DNA of 15,836 nucleotides, taken from positions 1 to 15,836 of the forward strand of contig WLOR01000023.1 in the NCBI GenBank assembly GCA_009699165.1, in the 5' to 3' direction. The notes under the pieces were generated by a model. That model worked only from the letters and a program-made list of their open reading frames with translations. It searched no databases and had not been told where the DNA came from. Each line of letters begins with the position of its first letter. Within the stretch, counting starts at the first letter, position 1. Positions 1 to 6,927 of this stretch are shown piece after piece. Both the position numbers and the translations under genes were made by a program. This stretch comes from Actinomycetota bacterium (GTDB lineage Bacteria > Actinomycetota > Actinomycetes > Nanopelagicales > Nanopelagicaceae).

Positions 1-945
1 ACAGACCGCTGTTCACTTCGCTGTACATACTGCATGCCACATGACTTTGCAGCATGGCTACCTAATGAAAAACTTCTGACAACACAAGAGCTCATGATGG
101 TTATAAGCGTTGCAGTTCAGCAGGGGATAGATGAGGTCCGCTTAACAGGAGGCGAGCCGCTTCTTCGGCCAGATATTGTCGAAATCGTTGAGCAGATAGC
201 ATCACTTGAGAATGCACCGAAGTTAACGCTAACTACCAATGGAATTCGTCTACCCGAACTGGCTAGTCCACTCGCAAAGGCAGGACTGAGTCGTATCAAT
301 GTCAGCCTTGATACTTTAAGTCGTGAGAGATTTAAAACTCTTACATATCGAGATAAGTTTGAAGATGTAATCCTTGGACTCAATGCAGCTAAGGAAGCCG
401 GACTTTTTCCAATAAAAGTTAACTCAGTTTTGCTCAAAGGGATAAACGATGACGAAGCTCCGGCATTGCTTTCGTGGGCACTTGAGAATGAATACTCACT
501 TCGCTTTATTGAACAGATGCCTTTGGATGCTGGAGGGATTTGGGAGCGCGCAACCCTGATTACAGCCGATGAGATTTTTGAGTCACTGTCGTCTGAGTAC
601 AAATTGGAGTCTGTAGATGCCCGAGGCTCTTCACCGGCTGAAGAGTTTTATATCAATGGAACAAGTGCAAAAGTTGGAATTATTGGAAGTGTTACGAGGC
701 CATTTTGTGGAGCGTGTGATCGCTTACGCCTCACATCCGATGGACAGCTGCGATCATGCCTATTTTCTAATACCGAAACTGATTTGCGCTCAGTGCTACG
801 AGATGAGACAACTACATATCAAGCTAAGTGTGACCAGATAGCTGCCCGCTTCCAAAAAACAGTTATTAGTAAGCTGCCAGGCCACGGAATAAATGACCCA
901 TCATTCATTGCACCACTTCGGCCAATGTCGGCAATCGGAGGTTAG
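1..945 (+). CDS. moaA: GTP 3',8-cyclase MoaA (molybdenum cofactor biosynthesis), 5'-truncated by window edge
   Basis: MoaA is a radical-SAM enzyme that converts GTP to (8S)-3',8-cyclo-7,8-dihydroguanosine 5'-triphosphate, the first step of molybdopterin synthesis in the cytosol. The open frame runs from base 1, so the N-terminus is missing; the ATG at 34 is internal because it lies after the SAM cluster. In-window residues 4, 8 and 11 form the CxxxCxxC radical-SAM motif, followed by the TGGEP SAM-binding motif. Near the C-terminus C236, C239 and C253 form the CxxCx13C motif that binds the substrate-side [4Fe-4S] cluster. The protein ends in the conserved Gly-Gly of MoaA, so the 3' end is intact. 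The 314 residues present are only slightly short of the usual ~325-340. It is convergent with moaD and their stop codons overlap. Molybdenum-cofactor supply fits the formate dehydrogenase encoded downstream. The identification is firm. Confidence 0.96.
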   Translation, partial: TDRCSLRCTYCMPHDFAAWLPNEKLLTTQELMMVISVAVQQGIDEVRLTGGEPLLRPDIVEIVEQIASLENAPKLTLTTNGIRLPELASPLAKAGLSRINVSLDTLSRERFKTLTYRDKFEDVILGLNAAKEAGLFPIKVNSVLLKGINDDEAPALLSWALENEYSLRFIEQMPLDAGGIWERATLITADEIFESLSSEYKLESVDARGSSPAEEFYINGTSAKVGIIGSVTRPFCGACDRLRLTSDGQLRSCLFSNTETDLRSVLRDETTTYQAKCDQIAARFQKTVISKLPGHGINDPSFIAPLRPMSAIGG

Positions 946-1187
946 CCTCCCGCAAACTTTGGTAAAACATCGATAACACTTCCATCGTTAACCGTAATTG
1001 ATAGATCATGGACGACAATAGAGTCCAGAAGAAAACTACACTGTGACAGCACCTTAGCTAGCTCAGGATTATCGCTGCACGCCAATGAGATTATCGAATC
1101 CAGCGATGCGGAATCAAAAGTTGCAGCATCAACACCTGCGACTGCTCGCGCCGCTGCAAAATATCTAACTTCTACCCCTTTATTCAC
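942..1187 (-). CDS. moaD: Molybdopterin synthase small subunit MoaD (ubiquitin-fold sulfur carrier)
   Basis: MoaD is a small beta-grasp sulfur carrier. Its C-terminal glycine is adenylated and converted to a thiocarboxylate, and with MoaE it inserts the dithiolene sulfurs of molybdopterin. The 81-residue length, the N-terminal VEVRYFAAAR strand and the terminal Ala-Gly-Gly all match the family. The start is GTG at 1185-1187; an in-frame stop at 1203-1205 (minus strand) leaves no room for a much longer form, and no strong Shine-Dalgarno is visible. It lies tail to tail with moaA, sharing bases 942-945 between the two stop codons, and head to head with the permease gene at 1210. MoaE and the adenylating enzyme are not in the window. 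A ThiS-like carrier is the alternative, but the MoaA neighbour favours MoaD. Confidence 0.9.
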   Translation of the reverse strand: MNKGVEVRYFAAARAVAGVDAATFDSASLDSIISLACSDNPELAKVLSQCSFLLDSIVVHDLSITVNDGSVIDVLPKFAGG

Positions 1188-1209
1188 GTGGCCATTGTAT
1201 TGTTAGGTC

Positions 1210-1938
1210 ATGCTCGAGTACATCATCATTTTTGCCGTCGGCATCCTTGTTGGCGGTATTAATGGAATGGCAGGCGGAGCATCGGTGATTTCTTACCCTG
1301 TTTTACTTGCAACAGGAATGTCACCTGTAAGTGCCGCAATTTCAAATGCACTTGGTGTGACACCTGCAAACTTTTTCGCACTGATTTCGGTGCGCCAAAA
1401 GATGCGGGCCTATTTCCATGAGTATAAGAAGCTCATCATCATTTCAATTGCAGGTTCAACCACTGGCGCGATTCTCTTATTGAATGTTCCGCCAGGTGTA
1501 TTTGAAAAAATGGTGCCTTTTCTACTTCTCTTTGCCAGTCTCTCATTTCTTATTAAAGCAAAACCCGATCGCGGAGCGCACCATGAGCTTGCCGAGAAGA
1601 TCGGTATTGGTGCAAGTGGTTTGTACTGCGGCTACTTTGGTCCCGGCCAAGGGGTAATGGTGATTGCTGTCTTGGCGCGTGATACACGACGCGATCCTCA
1701 AGGGCTCAATATCGCTAAAAACTTCATAGTCGGCTGGACATCTCTAGTCTCAAATCTGATTTACATCTTTAGCGGCAGAGCCGACTGGCCTGTGGTCATA
1801 GCTCTTATGTTAGGGGCGAGCATTGGTGGAACTATCGGAGGGCGCTTAGCTTCGCAGATGCCAAAGGCTGTCTACCGCGCCCTCATTTTGAGCGTCGGTT
1901 TTGGCGCATCGGCCTGGCTATTCGCCAAGTACTACTAG
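1210..1938 (+). CDS. TSUP (TauE/SafE) family membrane permease
   Basis: This 242-residue, very hydrophobic protein of the sulfite exporter TauE/SafE (TSUP) family is expected in the cytoplasmic membrane. Roughly seven to eight hydrophobic segments are visible, near residues 1-20, 28-55, 72-90, 96-113, 132-155, 165-183, 190-212 and 220-240. The Gly/Ala-rich first helix (GGINGMAGGAS) and its internal echo around residues 135-150 (GLYCGYFGPGQG) are the duplicated TSUP signature. Members move sulfite, sulfoacetate, sulfolactate or other small organic anions, so the substrate cannot be read from sequence. ATG 1210 is the first in-frame start after a stop at 1204-1206, and no good ribosome-binding site precedes it. 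Lying between moaD and a regulator of C1 genes, it might move a substrate or product of that pathway (an organic anion, formate or sulfite); this is speculation. Confidence 0.85.
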   Translation: MLEYIIIFAVGILVGGINGMAGGASVISYPVLLATGMSPVSAAISNALGVTPANFFALISVRQKMRAYFHEYKKLIIISIAGSTTGAILLLNVPPGVFEKMVPFLLLFASLSFLIKAKPDRGAHHELAEKIGIGASGLYCGYFGPGQGVMVIAVLARDTRRDPQGLNIAKNFIVGWTSLVSNLIYIFSGRADWPVVIALMLGASIGGTIGGRLASQMPKAVYRALILSVGFGASAWLFAKYY

Positions 1939-1957
1939 GAAGAAATCCCTGTCACTG

Positions 1958-1988
1958 GTGTATCAATCTGGATATCACTGATATATCA
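1958..1988. promoter_or_regulatory. Candidate operator upstream of the GntR regulator
   Basis: The 58-base gap between the permease and the GntR gene holds an imperfect dyad, GTGTATC (1958-1964) against GATATCAC (1971-1978). It is followed directly by the perfect 10-base palindrome TGATATATCA (1979-1988), which ends 8 bases before the regulator's ATG. FCD-type GntR proteins bind short palindromes and commonly regulate their own gene, so these sites are candidate autoregulatory operators. No similar palindrome occurs in the 32 bases before the dehydrogenase gene, so if the regulator controls the operon it may do so through this site and read-through. No clear Shine-Dalgarno lies between the palindrome and the ATG. 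Confidence 0.35.
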
Positions 1989-1996
1989 TCAACTCT

Positions 1997-2659
1997 ATGA
2001 GTCAGGCGATCCACATCCTCAGCCGGGAGAGCACGTCTTTGTCTGAGGAGGCCTATAGCCGCATCCGATCAATGATTATCACCCTCGAACTTGTTCCGGG
2101 ATCCTTGATTAGCGAGAGCGATTTGATGGCGAAGCTAGGCGTTGGCCGCACTCCAATACGAGAGGCTCTGCGCTCGCTAGCGAATGAAAAATTAGTTGAG
2201 GTATACCCGCGGCGCGGAATGTTTGTCTCGAGTGTTGATGTGCAAAACCTATCTGCCCTTTCTGAAGTGCGTGCAGTACTAGAGATTAAAGCCGCTGAAT
2301 TGGCAGCAACCCGATCAACTCAGGCAGATCACTTAATAACCAAAGCGCTCATTGCCGAGATCAAGTTATTAAAAGGGAACGTAGATATGGCGACGTTGAT
2401 TGGATTAGATCAACGTATTCATCACCATATTTATCAATGTACTCACAATGAGTTTTTAGCTGCTGCGTTAGATAACTATTACGCCCATGCTTTGCGTATC
2501 TGGTTTTTAGCTTTAGACCGTGTTGCAGGTTTGACTGAAGCGATTATTGAACATCGAGCACTCCTAGAAGCAATTGCAAATAACGACTCTAAGGCAGCAG
2601 GTAAGGCGATGCGAGAGCACGTTGAGGGATTTGAAACAACGATTCGTAAATCTTTATAA
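1997..2659 (+). CDS. GntR-family transcriptional regulator, FadR/FCD subfamily
   Basis: A 220-residue ligand-responsive DNA-binding protein, likely dimeric. Residues about 15-80 form the winged helix-turn-helix, with the characteristic GVGRTPIREALRSL recognition-helix segment at 48-61 and the wing PRRGMFV at 71-77. Residues about 85-215 form the all-helical FCD ligand domain. D138, H142, H186 and H208 fall at the spacing of the metal-binding Asp/His set found in many FCD regulators, where the metal helps bind a carboxylate ligand. It is transcribed in the same direction as the operon and ends 32 bases before the dehydrogenase gene, which makes it the obvious candidate regulator. A methylated amine or amino-acid carboxylate (for example dimethylglycine) would be a plausible effector, but this is inference. 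The start is ATG 1997. Confidence 0.92.
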   Translation: MSQAIHILSRESTSLSEEAYSRIRSMIITLELVPGSLISESDLMAKLGVGRTPIREALRSLANEKLVEVYPRRGMFVSSVDVQNLSALSEVRAVLEIKAAELAATRSTQADHLITKALIAEIKLLKGNVDMATLIGLDQRIHHHIYQCTHNEFLAAALDNYYAHALRIWFLALDRVAGLTEAIIEHRALLEAIANNDSKAAGKAMREHVEGFETTIRKSL

Positions 2660-2678
2660 ACCACCACTAAACAAGAAC

Positions 2679-2683
2679 GAGGA
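2679..2683 (+). promoter_or_regulatory. Ribosome-binding site of the dehydrogenase gene
   Basis: GAGGA is spaced 8 bases before ATG 2692. It is the clearest free-standing Shine-Dalgarno in the window and marks the translational entry point of the seven-gene operon, whose later genes mostly rely on overlap with the preceding stop codon. Confidence 0.6.
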
Positions 2684-2691
2684 TAAGAGCT

Positions 2692-5211
2692 ATGAGTAAG
2701 TTACCTGCAAGTGCAAAGTGTGTCGTTATTGGCGCAGGAATCGTTGGCAACGGCATGGTCTATCACCTTGCAAAGCTCGGCTGGAAAGATATTGTCCAGA
2801 TCGATAAAGGACCTCTTCCTAACCCTGGTGGATCAACCGGCCATGCCTCTAACTTTATTTTTCCAGTAGATCACTCGAAAGAGATGACTGCGATAACAGC
2901 AGAGAGCATGCGCCAGTACAAAGAGTGGGGCACGTTCACAGAGACTGGTGGAATTGAAGTCGCACGTACACAGGAGCGCATGCAAGAGCTTGCTCGCAGA
3001 ATTACTTCAGCCAAGTCATGGGGTATCGATGGTGGTCGAATCCTGACTCCGGCAGAGGTTAAGGAGTTAGTGCCTTATATTGATGAAACTGTGATTGTGG
3101 GTGGCTATTACCAGCCAACCGTGGGTGTTGTTGACTCATTGCGTACAGGCACATTGATGCGTGAATATGCAGTTGAAACTGGTGCGGCACAGTCATTTGC
3201 AAATATTGAGGTTCTAGATATCACTGTGGAGAATGGACGTGTTACCGGTGTTGTAACCGATCAAGGCACCATCGCTGCTGATTATGTAGTTATTGCGACT
3301 GGTTGCTGGTCACCAAAGCTTGCAGCAATGGCGGGTGCACATATTCCATTGACACCTGCAGTACATCAGATGAAAGATATTGGGCCAGTTCCTTTCTTTA
3401 AAGATACTAAAGGCGATATTGAATGGCCAATCGTTCGTGACATGGATGTATTTATGTACGAGCGTCAGCACGGTACAGGTCTTGAGATAGGTTCGTATGC
3501 ACACCGTCCAATTTTGTACACACCAGAGGACTTACCATCAAATGCAACAGCGGCTTTGTCGCCTACAGAGTTTGCATTTACACAAGCTGACTTTGATATT
3601 CAAGATGAGCATGCGTATGAGTTAATGCCTTCGATTGTTGGTGATGAAAACGTTCGTGAAAAATATGCGATCAATGGAATTCTCTCTTACACGCCAGATG
3701 GAATGCCAATTCTTGGTGAGACTCCAGAGGTAAAAGGTTTGTGGTCGGTCGCGGCAGTTTGGATTAAAGAGGGACCTGGAACATCAAAGTCAGTTGCAGA
3801 ATGGATGGTTCTTGGAGACTCTGAGATTGACTTGCATGCATCGAATATTGCACGCTTTCATGATCACCAGAAGGCGCAGTTCCATATTAAGTCTCGAGTC
3901 GATGAGAGCTTTAACAAGACTTATGGAATTGTCCACCCATTAGAGCAGTACGCATCCAACCGCAATGTTCGGCTATCTCCGTTTTACGAGGCAGAGAAAG
4001 AGCTTGGCGCAGTTTTTTATGAGACTGCTGGTTGGGAGCGACCATTCTGGTATGAATCCAACAAGGGTTTACTTGCAAAGTTTGGTGACAAGGTAATGCC
4101 ACGTACGGCAGAGTGGGAGTCTCGTTGGTGGTCTCCGATTATCAATGCAGAGCACTTACAAATGCGCGAAAGCGCTGGAATCGTCGACCTCTCAGCATTT
4201 GCAATCTTTGATGTTACGGGCCCATCGGCACTTTCCGTAGTTCAAAAAGCAGCACTTCGCCAGATGGATGTTGCAATAGGCCGAGTTGTATATACGCCAG
4301 TACTTGGGCCAAATGGTGGGTTTAAGTCTGACTTAACAATCATGCGCCTTGATACTAATCATTTCCGTGTTGTTACTGGCGGAGCTCATGGAATGGCAGA
4401 TAAGAAATGGTTTAGCGATCTTCTACCAGCTGATGGTTCGGCACAGATCTCTGATCTAACATCGAGCTATACAACAATTGGAGTCTGGGGACCGAAGGCG
4501 CGCGAAATTATTCAAGCAATCACAGATGCTGACATGGGCAAAGATGCCTTTAAATTCAGCACGTGCAAGGTAATAGAAGTTGGACCGCTTCGAGTTCTTG
4601 CATCACGTATCTCTTATGTAGGAGATCTTGGTTGGGAGTTCTATATTCCCATCGAACAAGGTGCAAAGTTATGGCAGATGATCTGGGAGAGTGGCAAGAA
4701 GCATGAAATGATTCCAGTAGGAATCGGCGTTTATGGCACCACAGGTCGACTTGAGAAGTGTTATAGGGCATATGGTCCAGAGCTTGAAACTGAGTACACC
4801 GTTATTGAAGCTGGAATGCAGTCACCTAAACTAAAAGAGGCTGACTTCATTGGAAAACAAGCTCATGTAAAGCACCGCAGTGAAGCGCCAGTGTCATTGC
4901 TATGTACATTATTTGTAGATGATCACACATCTGCAAATGGTGAGAAGCGATACATGATGGGTAATGAGCCAATCCTTACAGTCGATAAGCAACCAATCGT
5001 TGACGCACATGGCCGTCGCTCATATGTGACTAGTGCAGGCTCTGCACCTTCACTCGGCAAGCACATCTTGATGTCGTACCTGCCAACCGAACTTGCCGTT
5101 GCCGGCAACACATTCATAGTCGAGTACTTGGGCGAGCACTATCCATGTTCAGTAGCTCAAGTTGGTGCAACACCAGTATTTGACCCAACAAATGAACGGA
5201 TTATCGCCTAA
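2692..5211 (+). CDS. Dimethylglycine/sarcosine dehydrogenase-like FAD oxidoreductase fused to THF aminomethyltransferase
   Basis: This 839-residue two-part enzyme oxidises N-methyl groups of glycine derivatives and transfers the C1 unit to tetrahydrofolate, giving 5,10-methylene-THF. Residues about 8-390 form a DAO-type FAD domain: GAGIVG at 14-19 and acidic D38 bind the ADP part of FAD. H51 in GGSTGHASN sits where dimethylglycine dehydrogenases and oxidases carry the histidine covalently linked to FAD. Residues about 390-440 are the linking FAO_M-like segment. Residues about 440-835 are GcvT-like, including SAGIVDLSAFAIFDV near 494 and the folate-site motif YVGDLGWEFYIP near 643. The size is close to Arthrobacter dimethylglycine oxidase (about 830 aa) and mitochondrial DMGDH. 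The ETF genes immediately downstream argue for a dehydrogenase passing electrons to ETF rather than an O2-using oxidase. Substrate (dimethylglycine, sarcosine or a related N-methyl amine) cannot be fixed from sequence. No signal peptide is seen, so it should be cytoplasmic. Confidence 0.9.
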   Translation: MSKLPASAKCVVIGAGIVGNGMVYHLAKLGWKDIVQIDKGPLPNPGGSTGHASNFIFPVDHSKEMTAITAESMRQYKEWGTFTETGGIEVARTQERMQELARRITSAKSWGIDGGRILTPAEVKELVPYIDETVIVGGYYQPTVGVVDSLRTGTLMREYAVETGAAQSFANIEVLDITVENGRVTGVVTDQGTIAADYVVIATGCWSPKLAAMAGAHIPLTPAVHQMKDIGPVPFFKDTKGDIEWPIVRDMDVFMYERQHGTGLEIGSYAHRPILYTPEDLPSNATAALSPTEFAFTQADFDIQDEHAYELMPSIVGDENVREKYAINGILSYTPDGMPILGETPEVKGLWSVAAVWIKEGPGTSKSVAEWMVLGDSEIDLHASNIARFHDHQKAQFHIKSRVDESFNKTYGIVHPLEQYASNRNVRLSPFYEAEKELGAVFYETAGWERPFWYESNKGLLAKFGDKVMPRTAEWESRWWSPIINAEHLQMRESAGIVDLSAFAIFDVTGPSALSVVQKAALRQMDVAIGRVVYTPVLGPNGGFKSDLTIMRLDTNHFRVVTGGAHGMADKKWFSDLLPADGSAQISDLTSSYTTIGVWGPKAREIIQAITDADMGKDAFKFSTCKVIEVGPLRVLASRISYVGDLGWEFYIPIEQGAKLWQMIWESGKKHEMIPVGIGVYGTTGRLEKCYRAYGPELETEYTVIEAGMQSPKLKEADFIGKQAHVKHRSEAPVSLLCTLFVDDHTSANGEKRYMMGNEPILTVDKQPIVDAHGRRSYVTSAGSAPSLGKHILMSYLPTELAVAGNTFIVEYLGEHYPCSVAQVGATPVFDPTNERIIA

Positions 5212-5966
5212 TGGATGTACTTGTCTGCTTAAAACGCGTGCCACTGGCGGGCGGAACTTTGATTCTGACACCAGATGCAAGAGATATCGAGACTAAGCAC
5301 TTAGGTTTTGGAATCAGCCCTCACGAAGAAAACGCCGTTGAAGCCGGCGTACAGCTAGTAGAGCAAATGGGTGGCACCCTTACATTGCTAACTCTGGGGC
5401 CAAGTGATGCCGAAGAGCAACTTCGTTCGCAACTTGCAATTGGAGCTACGCGAGCAGTGCTCATCGAAACCGATGGGCAAGAATGGGATCCACAGGGAAC
5501 AGCTGCCGCACTCGTGGATGCGATTAATGCCGAAGAGACAAAGTTTGATCTCATCATCTTTGGAGCAGAGTCTGCAGACAGCGCGGGTTATCAGATTCAT
5601 ATCCGAGTGGCTCACGCTCTAAATCGCCCAATCGTGACAAATGTTAAGTCTATGAAGGTTGAGAATAATCTTGTTACTTGTGAGCGAGTAGTGCCAACTG
5701 GCCGTGAACATTATGAAGCACCACTGCCAGCAATTGTTACTGTTCGCGATGGATTAAATATTCCACGTTATCCATCAGTACCTGGACGCATGCAGGCACG
5801 CAAAAAAATCGTTGACATGAAAAAGGCAGAGCCCCGCATACCAAAGTTAGAAAAAGTAACTCTTGCCCTTGCTCCATCAAAAGATAAGGGTGCAGAAATT
5901 CTTGGAAAAGGTGCAGATGCAGTCCCTGCATTAGTAGAAGTCTTAAAGCAGATTGGAGCTTTCTAG
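5211..5966 (+). CDS. etfB: Electron transfer flavoprotein beta subunit
   Basis: The 251-residue beta subunit of ETF forms a heterodimer with the alpha subunit. The dimer carries FAD plus AMP and shuttles electrons from flavin dehydrogenases to the quinone pool through ETF:quinone oxidoreductase, which is not in this window. The family is seen in the N-terminal DVLVCLKRVP, the GISPHEENAVEAG segment, the nucleotide-binding GAESADSAG loop near residue 118, and the ETF-beta signature TVRDGLNIPRYPSVPG near residues 176-191. ATG 5211 overlaps the dehydrogenase stop by one base (TAATG), so translation is probably coupled. Position between an N-methyl dehydrogenase and etfA makes this a dedicated electron acceptor for that enzyme. 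Confidence 0.94.
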   Translation: MDVLVCLKRVPLAGGTLILTPDARDIETKHLGFGISPHEENAVEAGVQLVEQMGGTLTLLTLGPSDAEEQLRSQLAIGATRAVLIETDGQEWDPQGTAAALVDAINAEETKFDLIIFGAESADSAGYQIHIRVAHALNRPIVTNVKSMKVENNLVTCERVVPTGREHYEAPLPAIVTVRDGLNIPRYPSVPGRMQARKKIVDMKKAEPRIPKLEKVTLALAPSKDKGAEILGKGADAVPALVEVLKQIGAF

Positions 5967-6925
5967 TGATTCTGGTTCTTATTGATCACGATGGTGGAGA
6001 GATTGATCCGCTCTCTTTGCGCGCACTCACCGCGGCAAGAAAACTAGGTCATGATGTTGAAGCTGTGGTTATAGGTCAAAGCGGTGCGGAGTTAGCTGCA
6101 ATTGCTGGAGAATACGGCGCTTCAATTTTGCATGTGGCATCACACGCATCCATCTCTGATTACACACCGATGGCATCTGGGCGAGCCCTGAAAGATTTAG
6201 TTGAAAAGCTCAACCCTGCTGCTGTTTTGGCGGCAGGCAGCCCTCGTGGCAATGAGCAGTTAGCGCACCTTGCTGCGTTCTTGGATATTCCAATGGCGGC
6301 AGAGTGTTCGCAGATAACTCTGGGTGCACCGCACCATGTACTTCGAGCACGCTGGGCTGGCAACCTGATCGAGTCTGCAAATGTCCACTCAGAACTATTG
6401 ATTGCAACGGTTCTTAGCTTTTCAACTGAACCTGAATCAATTAATGGACCAGCTGCATCAGTTTCACAGTTTGAGCCAAATGTGCAGCCTGCTGACACAA
6501 TCGTTAGAGTCTTAAGTAGAAGTACGGGCGAATCCAAAGGTGGAGTAACACTCAACGATGCCAAAGTAATTGTCTCCGGTGGCCGTGGTGTTGGCGGACC
6601 TGATGGTTTTGGAAATCTAGAAGAGTTAGCAACGCTACTTGGTGGAACTGTGGGTTGTTCGCGCGTAGTGACGAGCTCTGGTTGGCGTCCACATGCTGAA
6701 CAAGTAGGACAGACAGGCACAAAAGTTGCACCAGATTTATACATTGCAGCTGGAATATCAGGTGCGATGCAACATATTGCTGGTATGAAAAACAGTAAGA
6801 CAATCGTAGTAATTAACACCGATCCAGAGGCTCCGATTCTTCGCTATGCAGATTACGCAATTATTGGAGATTTACATCAAGTCATACCTGCGCTCACAAG
6901 CGCCATACGTCAGGCAAAGGGATAA
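5966..6925 (+). CDS. etfA: Electron transfer flavoprotein alpha subunit
   Basis: The 319-residue alpha subunit of ETF. Residues about 1-180 are the N-terminal alpha/beta domain and about 195-319 the FAD-binding domain. The latter is unmistakable: [13 protein letters not shown] near 204, then [15 protein letters not shown], then [16 protein letters not shown], then [15 protein letters not shown], all standard ETF-alpha FAD-contact segments. The start is GTG at 5966-5968, overlapping the etfB stop by one base (TAGTG). An antisense frame of 219 codons (6160-6819, minus) crosses it but looks like a mirror of alpha-subunit codon structure. It pairs with etfB as electron acceptor of the upstream dehydrogenase. 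Confidence 0.95.
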   Translation: MILVLIDHDGGEIDPLSLRALTAARKLGHDVEAVVIGQSGAELAAIAGEYGASILHVASHASISDYTPMASGRALKDLVEKLNPAAVLAAGSPRGNEQLAHLAAFLDIPMAAECSQITLGAPHHVLRARWAGNLIESANVHSELLIATVLSFSTEPESINGPAASVSQFEPNVQPADTIVRVLSRSTGESKGGVTLNDAKVIVSGGRGVGGPDGFGNLEELATLLGGTVGCSRVVTSSGWRPHAEQVGQTGTKVAPDLYIAAGISGAMQHIAGMKNSKTIVVINTDPEAPILRYADYAIIGDLHQVIPALTSAIRQAKG

Positions 6926-6927
6926 AA

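Noticed and set aside
117..602. Minus-strand open frame (161 codons) inside moaA
   Set aside because: It lies fully within the clear MoaA frame, with a low-complexity Ser/Arg/Ile-rich translation and no family resemblance.
6160..6819. Long minus-strand open frame (219 codons) inside etfA
   Set aside because: It mirrors the strongly supported ETF-alpha coding frame, its translation has no recognisable domain and is rich in Ser, Pro and Arg as expected for an antisense shadow.
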